A DNA stretch of 39,039 nucleotides from Desulfonatronospira sp. GTDB taxonomy: Bacteria > Desulfobacterota > Desulfovibrionia > Desulfovibrionales > Desulfonatronovibrionaceae. Location of the stretch: assembly GCA_007125075.1 (NCBI GenBank), contig SLDX01000114.1, positions 1 through 39,039 on the forward strand, in the 5' to 3' direction. Position 1 is the first letter of the stretch; every line of letters begins with the position of its first letter. This document shows, piece after piece, positions 8,584 to 16,837 of the stretch. Below the pieces are notes generated by a model. The model was not told where the DNA came from and did not search any database. It saw only the letters and a list, made by a program, of their open reading frames with translations. The position numbers were made by a program, and so were the translations under genes.

Positions 8584-9726
8584 TTAATCTTTTTTGTACA
8601 GGTTCTTTAACAGTTGTCTCAGGTCGATTTCTCTACCTTTAGAATAAAAATAGAACCCGGCCACTGTCAAAAGGGCAAAAAGAATATTGGGCAGCCACAA
8701 GGCCAGGCCGGGAGGAAGGCGCCCGGCTTCCCCAAGTCCATAGGCAGTAGTAAAAAAGAAATAATAGATTAAAAAGCAGAGCACCGCAGACAACACACCC
8801 CAATTGCGGCCTATGCCCTGCAGGGTAAGTCCCAGGGGAACTGCGAACAGCCCGAGAATCAGACAGGCCATGGACAAAGCGTAGCGCTTGTGCTCTTCGA
8901 CAACCGTCAGCCTGTACTCTCTGCTCTCAGGTTCAGCCGCATTCCTGGCGGCATGCAGCTCTTTTAAAGACATTTCTTCCGGGTGTTTCCTGCGCATTTC
9001 AGGATCACCCAGCATGGCAAAAAGGTCCAGCCTGAGCCTGTATTCTCCGAAAGAGGCAATGCTCATCTGCTCATTGTCATGACGGTAGATGCGGCCCTTT
9101 TCAAGGATGAAATGGAGCATGCCCTGGTCAGTATCGGTCAATACGCGCCCGACAGGGGCGATAATGGTCAAAGGAGCCTCTTTTATTGTGCCGTCGTAAA
9201 TAAAGATGTTTTTCAGTTCCCTGGTGGCTGGATCTCTTTGCTGAGTATAAATGGCCATATCCGGAATAACTTGATGAAAGATCCCGGGCTGCAGGGAGAT
9301 TTCAGTCTGCTCCCTGATCATTTCCACGGCTGTGGCCCTGAAATTATCTATCCCCCAGGATATGAGATGCAGGGAAACATAAAGGGTGAAGCCCATTGCC
9401 GCGATTGAAAAAAGCATTGGGGACAAAACCATGTTTCTGATGGAAATGCCGCTGGTCTGCAGCGCTGTCAATTCACGGTCGGAAGCCATGCGCAGGAAGC
9501 ACAGAAAGATGCTCAGCATGCAGGCAATGGGAATAACCAGGCTCAAAAATGAAGGGCCCAGGTAGAAAAAGGCCAAAAGCACATGCATGATCTGAATATT
9601 TTGACCTACAAACATCTCCTTCAGATCAATCATCCTGCCGATGACGATCAAAGAGAGCATTGAGGCCAGAGTGACCATAAAAATCAGGCTGACCTCGGCA
9701 AGGATCTGCCTGTGCAGTATTTTCAT
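8584..9726 (-). CDS. lptF: LPS export ABC transporter permease LptF (YjgP/YjgQ family)
   Basis: A 380-residue partner permease of LptG. It begins MKILHRQILAEV, has three membrane segments, the cytoplasmic coupling motif DRELTALQTSGISIRNM, a periplasmic jellyroll domain (about 130-275, including YTQQRDPATRELKNIFIYDG) and three more membrane segments. Its ATG overlaps the stop of the small upstream gene by four bases (ATGA), so translation is likely coupled. Confidence 0.9.
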   Translation of the reverse strand: MKILHRQILAEVSLIFMVTLASMLSLIVIGRMIDLKEMFVGQNIQIMHVLLAFFYLGPSFLSLVIPIACMLSIFLCFLRMASDRELTALQTSGISIRNMVLSPMLFSIAAMGFTLYVSLHLISWGIDNFRATAVEMIREQTEISLQPGIFHQVIPDMAIYTQQRDPATRELKNIFIYDGTIKEAPLTIIAPVGRVLTDTDQGMLHFILEKGRIYRHDNEQMSIASFGEYRLRLDLFAMLGDPEMRRKHPEEMSLKELHAARNAAEPESREYRLTVVEEHKRYALSMACLILGLFAVPLGLTLQGIGRNWGVLSAVLCFLIYYFFFTTAYGLGEAGRLPPGLALWLPNILFALLTVAGFYFYSKGREIDLRQLLKNLYKKD

Positions 9727-9914
9727 CCCTGCTTTTTATCCCCGGCATCTTCTTTAAAAAACTTGTAAATGAACTGCTCCTCTTTGGGGCCCAGATTAAA
9801 GCGCATGCCTACCTCTTTGAACAGCTGATCAAGTTTTTTTCCTTCGCGCAGGCCCTCATCCACCCACTTAACCGCATGTCTTACATTTTTGTCTTCGGGC
9901 ATTATCGTGCTCAT
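9723..9914 (-). CDS. Small helical protein of unknown function, coupled to lptF
   Basis: A 63-residue, highly charged, soluble protein (MSTIMPEDKNVRHAVKWVDE...). It looks helical, with a core WVDEGLREGKKLDQLFKEVG and FNLGPKEEQFIYKFF, and no signal or membrane segment. It is supported as a real gene by a strong AGGAGA site seven bases before the ATG and by a four-base stop/start overlap with lptF. I do not recognise the family. The position suggests a role in, or co-expression with, LPS export, but nothing in the protein itself shows that. Confidence 0.75.
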   Translation of the reverse strand: MSTIMPEDKNVRHAVKWVDEGLREGKKLDQLFKEVGMRFNLGPKEEQFIYKFFKEDAGDKKQG

Positions 9915-9989
9915 ATGCTCTCCTTAGTTTTATCTCCTGAATCCGTGAAGTCATTTTTTGTAGCCTGATTGCCCCGAATTCAGGATATT

Positions 9990-11288
9990 TTATATGTTTC
10001 CTGAGGCGAGTTTATTCCATTTTTCCCTTTCTTTCCAGGAAAAACCTCCGGACACGCATGGCCAGATGGAATTATTGTGGGCCAGGGGATCGTCCAGCTT
10101 GAGCCAGGCGTGTTCCCTGGCCTTTTCAAAAAGGGTGCTGCCGGGAATAGGTGAATACTGGGTCAGCATCGGTGTTACACCCCAGCTGCGCACTTCCCTT
10201 ATGCTCTGCTTGAGCTCCCGGCTTTTTTGTCCCGGAAGTCCGAAGAGGACATAAGCGGCGATATTATTTGGGTCAAAGCCTGCATGGAGCAGGTTGCGCA
10301 TGCCTTCGCGCCACATAAAGGGAGTCAGTTTTTCGTCCAGTCGAGCTGTTTCGCTGGTCTCAAAACCAAGGCGCACAGTGTGCAGGCCAGCCCGATGCAA
10401 AAGCCTGCATAACTCAATGGTTAAATATCTTACATGCAAAGCATTGGGGGTATGCAGCCTTACCCGCAATCCCTTGCGTATAATTTTTTCTGCCAGAGGA
10501 ATAATCATATTTTCAGCTCCGGACAAAAGAGCGTCGTCATAGAAGGCAAAGTCTCTGATTCCTTTGCCGTACTCTTTCCGGACATGTTCGAAAAGCATGT
10601 CCGGATCTGCCTGCCTGAAGCCGGGATAAAGCTTATGACCCGCGCAGTAGCTGCATTTAAACGGACAGCCTCTTGAGCCCAGGATAATGGAAAAAGGCTG
10701 CTCTTTATAAGACGAGGTATCCACTCTAATGCCTGCTTCTTCAGGCAATTCCGGAGGGCTGCTGCCGATAAGCTTCCAGACGGCATTCCAATTGTCAGCA
10801 GACTCAAGAGGCCCGGAAATTACCAGATCCACATCCATACTTTGCGCATGTTCCGGACACAGCGTAGGATAAATTCCTCCCAGACACAGGGGCACATCAG
10901 GCCATGTCCGGCGCAGCAGTTCAATCACAGAATAAATGCCCGGATACCAGTAGGTCATGATGGAAGTGATCAGAATCAAGTCCGGAGGAGGATCTATGCA
11001 GGCAATGGCCCGGGCAGCTCTTTCGCGGGGAAGCCCGTAGCGGCTGTATTGTCTGGGAACATCCGCAAGAACTTTCGGACTGGGCAGTGAGACTTTGGGG
11101 TAATACCCGGTACCCAGTTTCTTGTACCTGGGCCACCCTTGATCCTGCCAGGATTGATCCATGAGATCCAGAAGCGAGGTCCTTGCGCCGCTTCGGGAAA
11201 ACATATCCAGACAGGTCAACAGGCCGCTGGGCCTGGACCATAGATTATATGCGGCAAAATCATAGATCCAGGGATTTACCCCCAGCAC
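9990..11288 (-). CDS. Radical SAM protein with B12-binding-like N-terminal domain
   Basis: The first roughly 190 residues look like a B12-binding Rossmann fold (begins LGVNPWIYDFAAYNLW; LGGIYPTLCPEHA near 137). The next part is a radical SAM core with CPFKCSYC giving the cluster cysteines 208, 212 and 215 in the short reading. The DxHxxG cobalamin-ligand motif is not visible, so cobalamin may not bind in the usual base-off way. The start is set at a GTG (11286-11288), 432 residues, with GGAG upstream and the usual family N-terminus. A longer reading from ATG at 11360 would overlap the TPR gene by 56 bases and adds unconserved residues. Substrate unknown. It follows the TPR lipoprotein gene by 16 bases. 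Confidence 0.85.
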   Translation of the reverse strand: MLGVNPWIYDFAAYNLWSRPSGLLTCLDMFSRSGARTSLLDLMDQSWQDQGWPRYKKLGTGYYPKVSLPSPKVLADVPRQYSRYGLPRERAARAIACIDPPPDLILITSIMTYWYPGIYSVIELLRRTWPDVPLCLGGIYPTLCPEHAQSMDVDLVISGPLESADNWNAVWKLIGSSPPELPEEAGIRVDTSSYKEQPFSIILGSRGCPFKCSYCAGHKLYPGFRQADPDMLFEHVRKEYGKGIRDFAFYDDALLSGAENMIIPLAEKIIRKGLRVRLHTPNALHVRYLTIELCRLLHRAGLHTVRLGFETSETARLDEKLTPFMWREGMRNLLHAGFDPNNIAAYVLFGLPGQKSRELKQSIREVRSWGVTPMLTQYSPIPGSTLFEKAREHAWLKLDDPLAHNNSIWPCVSGGFSWKEREKWNKLASGNI

Positions 11289-11304
11289 CCTTGGCCCGCT
11301 CCGG

Positions 11305-12051
11305 TCAGCGCAGGGCTTCCAGATAATATTCGGCCAACTGGGCTTCAGAGGAGTCACCATCTATCTCTACCACCCTATTGAACCATTGCCTGGCTTCATT
11401 TATCCTCCCGGAACGAACCAGCTCTTCGGCCAAAAGCAGGGTCAGCTGCGCATTGTCCGGTCTGGCCCGCACCCCTTGTTCAAACGTGTGCAGGGCCATT
11501 TCATACATCCCCTTTTCCCGGTGAATGTGGCCTGCAAGCACGTATCCCGGTCCGAAGCGGCGGTTTTTTCTGAACGATTCTTGAGCATATTTCAGGGCCT
11601 CTTCCAGCTCTTCCTGCCCATAGTAAAGAGAGGCCAGGTTGTAGGCGGCGAATTCCGGAGTCATGTATTCTTTCTGAGCCAGGGCCTGTTTATAGGCCTG
11701 TCTGGCCTGGTCTGGCCGGCCCTGAGCCATTCTGACCTGACCCAGATTGTTCCATGCTTCACCGTAATCAGGCCTGATCTTTAAAGCCTGTTTAAAAGAG
11801 CCTGCTGCGTTTTCCCATTCTTCAAGGGCGGTATATGCCAGACCGAGATTGAAGTGCAGGCGGGGATTGTGCGGAGCTACCCGGTCTACAGTGCGTAATT
11901 GTTCAAGGGCCAGCCTGGACTCGCCTTCAATGAGATATCTTTCGGCCAGATCCAGGCGGATGTCCGTCTGCTCCCTGGTCAAGCGATCAGGTCCTGCATG
12001 CGCACAACCAAGAACGAAGAGAATCAGACATAGAGGAAGCAGTTTCAGCAT
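11305..12051 (-). CDS. TPR-repeat lipoprotein, PilF/PilW-like
   Basis: A 248-residue protein with lipobox VLGC (Cys16) and about five to six tetratricopeptide repeats, e.g. PRLHFNLGLAYTALEEWENA and GEAWNNLGQVRMAQGRPDQA, running almost to the end (ARQWFNRVVEIDGDSSEAQ). Length and layout match PilF/PilW outer-membrane lipoproteins that help type IV pilus secretin assembly. No pilus genes are nearby, so a general TPR scaffold lipoprotein is equally possible. It lies 53 bases after hisG. Confidence 0.85.
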   Translation of the reverse strand: MLKLLPLCLILFVLGCAHAGPDRLTREQTDIRLDLAERYLIEGESRLALEQLRTVDRVAPHNPRLHFNLGLAYTALEEWENAAGSFKQALKIRPDYGEAWNNLGQVRMAQGRPDQARQAYKQALAQKEYMTPEFAAYNLASLYYGQEELEEALKYAQESFRKNRRFGPGYVLAGHIHREKGMYEMALHTFEQGVRARPDNAQLTLLLAEELVRSGRINEARQWFNRVVEIDGDSSEAQLAEYYLEALR

Positions 12052-12104
12052 TCTTTTTGAAGATATTCTATCACATGTTTAATGATTATTTTGAGCTAAG
12101 GCTT

Positions 12105-12986
12105 TCATATCACCTTGTTCAGGGCATATTCAATGATCGCTTCTGCACCTTTTTGCTGCAGTTTCGGAACAAGATCCCGGACAAGATGCTCCTCGACAAC
12201 GATCTCAACAGACAACCAGTCAGTATTGTAAAGATTAGCCACTGTAGGAGCGGTCATACTGGGCAGCAGTTCCATGACGGTTTCCATTTTGTCTGCCGGC
12301 ACATTCATCTTGAGTCCGACCAGGCGATCAGCACGCAGTGCGCCGTGAAGCAAAGTATTGACGGTTTCGATCTTCTGCCTTTTCCAGGGATCCTGCCAGG
12401 CCTGCCTGTTGGCGATGAACTGGGTATTGGTCTGCAAGATCTCGGCAATGATTCTCAGTCCATGCGCCTTGATGGTGGTTCCGGTTTCAGTGACCTCCAC
12501 TATGGCGTCTGCCAGACCCTCGACAACCTTGGCCTCGGTTGCCCCCCAGGAAAACTCTACGTGGACCGGGATTCCTGCGTTGTGGAAATAATTATGGGTA
12601 AAATTCTTCAGTTCAGTGGCAATCTTTTTCCCTGCCAGATCCTCAGGCCTGCGGAAGGGTGACTCACTGGCCACGGCCAGCACCCATCTGGCTGGACGGT
12701 TGCTTACCTTGGAATAGATCAGATCTGAAACTATCTCCACATCGGATTCGTTTTCCATGATCCAGTCCTTCCCGGTCAACCCGGCGTCCATGGTCCCATT
12801 TTCAACGTATCTGGAAATCTCCTGTGCCCTGCAAAGAGAACAGACCATCTCCGGATCGTTGACCTCGGGAAAATAATTGCGGTGATGGGGCTTTATCTTC
12901 CAGCCCGCCCTGGCAAAAAGGCGCATTGTCGCCTCCTCCAGGGAGCCTTTGGGAATTCCAAGTTTCAGGATTTTTTCCCCGTTCAT
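12105..12986 (-). CDS. hisG: ATP phosphoribosyltransferase, long form
   Basis: First enzyme of histidine biosynthesis, joining ATP and PRPP. The 293-residue length and the C-terminal ACT-like regulatory domain (from about 220: [28 protein letters not shown]) mark the long HisG_L form, which is feedback-inhibited by histidine and needs no HisZ. Conserved stretches include [33 protein letters not shown] and the PRPP loop [14 protein letters not shown]. The ATG overlaps the hisI stop by four bases, and its ribosome-binding site AAGGAGG is encoded by the Lys-Glu-Val codons near the end of hisI. Confidence 0.97.
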   Translation of the reverse strand: MNGEKILKLGIPKGSLEEATMRLFARAGWKIKPHHRNYFPEVNDPEMVCSLCRAQEISRYVENGTMDAGLTGKDWIMENESDVEIVSDLIYSKVSNRPARWVLAVASESPFRRPEDLAGKKIATELKNFTHNYFHNAGIPVHVEFSWGATEAKVVEGLADAIVEVTETGTTIKAHGLRIIAEILQTNTQFIANRQAWQDPWKRQKIETVNTLLHGALRADRLVGLKMNVPADKMETVMELLPSMTAPTVANLYNTDWLSVEIVVEEHLVRDLVPKLQQKGAEAIIEYALNKVI

Positions 12987-13357
12987 TTATTGTAAACCTC
13001 CTTGGGGTCAAATACTGTTTCCGCACATACTTCAAAGCCGTCATCTTCTGCCCGGGTAAAAAAACAGCTCTTATATCCTTTGTGGCAGGCTGCACCTCCA
13101 ACCTGCTCAACCATGAAAAGAACAGTGTCCCAATCGCAGTCCACTCTTATTTCCCTGATCTTTTGAACATGCCCTGAAGTACCCCCTTTATGCCAGATGG
13201 TTTTCCTGCTCCGGCTGTAGAAATGGGCCTCGCCAGTCTCAAGAGTCCGTTTCCAGGCCTGTTCATCCGTATAAGCCAGCATGAGCACTTCTCCCGTGTC
13301 CCATTCCTGGACAATAACAGGCAAAAGCCCGTTGCCTTTGGCAAAATCCGGTTTCAA
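12983..13357 (-). CDS. hisI: Phosphoribosyl-AMP cyclohydrolase
   Basis: A 124-residue single-function HisI (no fused HisE), catalysing the third step of histidine synthesis. The signature [15 protein letters not shown] (from 48), the Mg-binding DCDWD (73-77) and the zinc cysteines in ACHKGYKSC (91 and 98, plus Cys74) are present. The start is a TTG (13355-13357) with a strong AGGAGG six bases upstream; no ATG or GTG fits the family N-terminus. It lies 51 bases after rlmN and overlaps hisG by four bases. Confidence 0.96.
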   Translation of the reverse strand: MKPDFAKGNGLLPVIVQEWDTGEVLMLAYTDEQAWKRTLETGEAHFYSRSRKTIWHKGGTSGHVQKIREIRVDCDWDTVLFMVEQVGGAACHKGYKSCFFTRAEDDGFEVCAETVFDPKEVYNK

Positions 13358-13408
13358 ATCCTTCCTCCTTTCTTCATCTCCAAAAAGTCAACAATTGCTT
13401 TTGAATCT

Positions 13409-14458
13409 TTAACTGATGTCTTTTTTTTCGACTTCTGCTTTCAGCTGGCCGCAGGCGGCGCGGATATCCTGTCCCTTGCTCTTGCGCAGAAAAACCGTCA
13501 TTCCCTTGGAACGCAGAACATCCTCAAAGCTCAGGATGTCCTTCTGTCCGGGAGGTTGAAAATCATCTTCATCAGAGGGATTGCAGGCCAGCAGATTCAC
13601 CTTGCATTTTACCCCGGAGAGCAGGCGGACAAAATCTCTGGCCTGTGCGGGCGAATCATTTATCCCTTTGAGCAGAACATATTCAATGGTAATCCTCTCT
13701 CTTGGTGCCAGAGGATAATTCTCCAGGGCCAGTACCAGATCCTTGACATCCCAAGCAGCGGCTCCAGGCATTATGCGCCTGCGCAACTCTTGATCAGGAG
13801 CATGCAGAGAAACAGCCAGCATACCCAGACGGGACCGGCCGAATTCCTGCAGCCTGTCCCTGATGCCCACAGTAGACAAAGTGACTCTTCTTCTTGAAAA
13901 ACCAAGTCCCAGCGAATCGGTGATCATCAAAATAGCCCTGCGCACTTCTTTCCAGTTAAGCAGGGGCTCGCCCATGCCCATAAGGACAATGTTGGTCAGT
14001 CGACCGGCATCCAGACCCCTGCGGCGCAAATAATCCCTGGCGACCAGAATCTGAGCGGCGATCTCTCCTGCGCTCAGGTTGCGCTTGAAACCCATGCGCC
14101 CGGTACTGCAGAAGAGACATCCCACAGCACAGCCCACCTGAGTGGACAGACACAGGGTGTAGTAGTCTTTTTCAGGTATAAGGACTGTTTCAATACGGGC
14201 CTGATCGGACAAGCCAAGCAGAAATTTGGTCGTTCCGTCCATGCTGACCAGATCTTTAAGCACATCCGGTCTGGAAAGCAGATAGCTTCTTTGCAGTCTT
14301 TCACGCAATGCTTTGGAGATATTGGTCATCTCCTTATAATCTTGCGCCCCCTTGCTCCAAATCCATTGCCAGATCTGATCGGCCCTGTATCCGGGCTCAC
14401 CCAGACTGCAAATCAGGGCTTGCAGCTGTTTCCGGTCCAGTTCCAGAAGATTTTCTAT
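13409..14458 (-). CDS. rlmN: Dual-specificity rRNA/tRNA methyltransferase RlmN, apparent AUA start
   Basis: A radical SAM enzyme that methylates A2503 of 23S rRNA and A37 of some tRNAs. Read from ATA at 14456-14458 it has 349 residues: the N-terminal helical domain (NLLELDRKQL...EPGYRADQIWQWIWSKG), the cluster motif CAVGCLFC (Cys110, 114, 117) and the C-terminal methyl-accepting cysteine in AACGQL (Cys336). The first ATG (14329) would remove 43 residues of the conserved N-terminal domain and has GGAG directly against it with no spacer. An in-frame TAA lies immediately upstream of the ATA, no ATG, GTG or TTG lies between, and GGAG sits eight bases upstream. ATA overlaps the upstream TAG (ATAG). 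A sequencing error at this codon is the main alternative. Confidence 0.85.
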   Translation of the reverse strand: MENLLELDRKQLQALICSLGEPGYRADQIWQWIWSKGAQDYKEMTNISKALRERLQRSYLLSRPDVLKDLVSMDGTTKFLLGLSDQARIETVLIPEKDYYTLCLSTQVGCAVGCLFCSTGRMGFKRNLSAGEIAAQILVARDYLRRRGLDAGRLTNIVLMGMGEPLLNWKEVRRAILMITDSLGLGFSRRRVTLSTVGIRDRLQEFGRSRLGMLAVSLHAPDQELRRRIMPGAAAWDVKDLVLALENYPLAPRERITIEYVLLKGINDSPAQARDFVRLLSGVKCKVNLLACNPSDEDDFQPPGQKDILSFEDVLRSKGMTVFLRKSKGQDIRAACGQLKAEVEKKDIS

Positions 14459-15780
14459 TTAAGATGCTCCTTTTCTTTGTAACGCATGACAAACTCAATG
14501 GCTTCAGGAACTGTATTTACATCTCCTGCGGCCTGACTCTGCAGCAGGGCTTCTCGAAGGACGCCGACGCCGGGACCCGGGTTTATTCCGGCAAACTCCA
14601 TTATTTCATGTCCATTGAGCAAAGGCTCCAGGACCTCTTCAGAAAGTTCGGCCTTTTGCATCATTTTAAGATTGTGATTGAATTCCCTGTACCCGCTTTC
14701 TCTGGCCTTGATATCAGCCCGGACCATTTCAATAAGCCGGGGATAGTCGTCAAGAGCCATGAACCTGCGGATGCCCCGGTCTGTGAGCATGAAATGAAAA
14801 CGCATGTGATTGCGGATCAGATGGCAGATCAGATCTATTTCATCAGTATTGAATCTGAGTCTCTTGAGAATTTTTCTGGCAACTTTGGCCCCTATGCGAT
14901 GATGCTGATAAAAATTAATCTTTTCATTGAAATACTCGGCAGCAAAAAGCTTGCCCACATCGTGAAAAAGACAGGCCAGGGTTCCGTACCAATCATAGGG
15001 AAGCTCTTCAGGATAATGACGCATAACCAGAAGGGTATGTTCCCAGACACTTTCCTCCTTCTGATCCGAATTCCTGAACTGTTTGACCCTGCTCAGTGAC
15101 GCCAGTTCGGGAATTATGCCGTGCAGAATCATGCTCTCAAACAGAAGCTGGACAAAACGGTGCATGTTTTCTGCTTCCACCTTTCGCCACTCATCCATAA
15201 GATCGCTAACCGAGACATAGTCCAAAACCCTTCTGGAAGACCGCAGTATAGCCAGCCAGGTATTTCCTTCGATCGGCAGGTGAAAATTGGCTGCAAATCG
15301 CAGAGCCTTTATCGCCCGCAGATAATCCTTTTTCAGAGTTTCGTCGGGCAGGCCCTGCAGGCTGATCACTCCGGAATCGAGTCTTTCAAAGCCGTCAAAC
15401 ATGGCTCCTGCGTCAGGAATATATGGACAGGCCCAGGCTAAAGGCAGATCGCCCAGGAATTCCAGTTTATTCACCAGCCTGGGAGTAAGGCGGGCTATAG
15501 TCGCCTCGGTATACGAGCTTTCAATCACATCCGCGGGATAAAAATTGAATGTCATCTGACCCTGGCGCAAACGACCCAGAAAATCGAGCTCACCTGAAGT
15601 CTCCAGACTGGGGAAAAGTTTGTTCAAGCTTGTAAAATCCATTTCCGTACAGATATCGACCTCCATGTGTTCAGTGTCCATGGCCCGGTGCTGAAGAGGA
15701 GCATTGATCACATAAGCGTCATAGCCGTTGCGCATGATGGTTTTGCACAATGAGGCTGCGTCTTTGATGGGCTGGGGCAT
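14455..15780 (-). CDS. HD-domain protein with degenerate tRNA nucleotidyltransferase fold
   Basis: A 441-residue protein laid out like a bacterial CCA-adding/poly(A) polymerase family member with a C-terminal HD domain. The head/neck motif is preserved (DYLRAIKALRFAANFHLPI, about 152-170). The HD phosphohydrolase site looks intact: His248 (WEHTL), His273-Asp274 (FHDVGKL) and HHRIGA (293-298). The N-terminal palm lacks the family GGxVRD motif (here NAPLQHRAM) and has EVD rather than DxD (residues 40-42). Nucleotide transfer is therefore doubtful, while a phosphodiesterase or phosphatase role remains possible. Good ribosome-binding site AAGGAGAT before ATG. Its stop overlaps the rlmN start. Confidence 0.85.
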   Translation of the reverse strand: MPQPIKDAASLCKTIMRNGYDAYVINAPLQHRAMDTEHMEVDICTEMDFTSLNKLFPSLETSGELDFLGRLRQGQMTFNFYPADVIESSYTEATIARLTPRLVNKLEFLGDLPLAWACPYIPDAGAMFDGFERLDSGVISLQGLPDETLKKDYLRAIKALRFAANFHLPIEGNTWLAILRSSRRVLDYVSVSDLMDEWRKVEAENMHRFVQLLFESMILHGIIPELASLSRVKQFRNSDQKEESVWEHTLLVMRHYPEELPYDWYGTLACLFHDVGKLFAAEYFNEKINFYQHHRIGAKVARKILKRLRFNTDEIDLICHLIRNHMRFHFMLTDRGIRRFMALDDYPRLIEMVRADIKARESGYREFNHNLKMMQKAELSEEVLEPLLNGHEIMEFAGINPGPGVGVLREALLQSQAAGDVNTVPEAIEFVMRYKEKEHLK

Positions 15781-15851
15781 TTTATCTCCTTAGATCAGGA
15801 ATAATTCATTGATTTTATAAAGTTATCACATAATAAATTATCCGCTCATTT

Positions 15852-16787
15852 TCAAGCGCAAACGGGCGAAGGCTCAACGGTTTCCAGGCCTCCCCTCAAT
15901 TCTTCCAAAGACGCAATCCCGGTTCTGGACATGGCTTGAGGAAGTTCCCGGATCAGGTCAAAAATAAAGTCAGGACGCAGAAAATTGGCCGTGCCCACCT
16001 GTACTGCATGTGCGCCTACGAGAATGAATTCGAGAACATCTTCAGCTGAAGAAATACCACCCAGACCGATGACCGGAATATCCACCTCACTGCATACTTC
16101 ATAGACCATTTTCAGGGCCACAGGCTTTATAGCCGGTCCGGAAAGCCCCCCAAAGACATTGGCCAGCCTGGGCTTTCTTGTATATACATCGACGGCCATC
16201 CCCCCCAGAGTGTTAATAAGAGAGATCATATCCGCTCCAGCGCCCTGCACAGCCAGGGCTATGCTCCGGATATCGGTCACGTTCGGGCTGAGCTTGATTA
16301 TAAGCGGTTTGACGCCGCATTTTCTTTTGGCTTCGCTTACCACCGCGGCTGCCGCTTTTGCATTCTGACCGAACTGTACCCCACCCTCGCGCACGTTGGG
16401 GCAGGAAATATTTACTTCCAGAGCGGCTATTCCGGGTTCATCACTCAAAATACCGGCCAGCACGCCGAATTCCGGAACGCTTTGAGCATAGAGATTTACC
16501 ACCACCGGCGTCTCTTTCCAGGGCAAAAAAGGCAGTTTGTCCTTTAGAAAATTTTCAATCCCGATATTTTGCAGCCCGATAGCATTGAGCATTCCACAGG
16601 GAGTCTCAGCGATTCTGGGCACGGGATTTCCTTTTTTGGGCTTAAGCGACAGGCCTTTGACCACAATAGCCCCAAGTTCTTTCAGATCACCAAAGGAAGA
16701 AAACTCCAGTCCATAGCCAAAGGTACCTGAAGCGCTCATTACCGGGTTTTTCAGACAAAGTCCGCCAAGATCAACGCTTAGATCCAT
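15852..16787 (-). CDS. pyrD: Dihydroorotate dehydrogenase, class 1B catalytic subunit
   Basis: An FMN enzyme oxidising dihydroorotate to orotate in pyrimidine synthesis, using NAD+ through PyrK. It contains NPVMSASGTFGYG, GMLNAIGLQN, the active-site NISCPNV (catalytic Cys129, the class 1 base) and the FMN phosphate loop IGLGGI...GAHAVQVGTA. The start is set at ATG 16785-16787 (311 residues) because GGAG lies five bases upstream. A GTG two codons earlier overlaps that site. It lies 50 bases after pyrK, and this pairing marks class 1B. Confidence 0.96.
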   Translation of the reverse strand: MDLSVDLGGLCLKNPVMSASGTFGYGLEFSSFGDLKELGAIVVKGLSLKPKKGNPVPRIAETPCGMLNAIGLQNIGIENFLKDKLPFLPWKETPVVVNLYAQSVPEFGVLAGILSDEPGIAALEVNISCPNVREGGVQFGQNAKAAAAVVSEAKRKCGVKPLIIKLSPNVTDIRSIALAVQGAGADMISLINTLGGMAVDVYTRKPRLANVFGGLSGPAIKPVALKMVYEVCSEVDIPVIGLGGISSAEDVLEFILVGAHAVQVGTANFLRPDFIFDLIRELPQAMSRTGIASLEELRGGLETVEPSPVCA

Positions 16788-16837
16788 ATTCACTCCAAAT
16801 GACTGCAGGTTGAAAAGCGCATGGCCAGTGTAAAAAA

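Noticed and set aside
9935-9985. 8-bp inverted repeat TCCTGAAT/ATTCAGGA between the radical SAM gene and the small gene
   Set aside because: The arms are 35 bases apart, there is no U-tract, and one arm overlaps a spare GGAG; it is likely chance.
13190-13897. 235-codon plus-strand open frame
   Set aside because: It is antisense to hisI and rlmN, with no family features or start signal.
14308-15099. 263-codon plus-strand open frame
   Set aside because: It is antisense to the HD/CCA-like gene and the rlmN N-terminus, both supported by conserved motifs.
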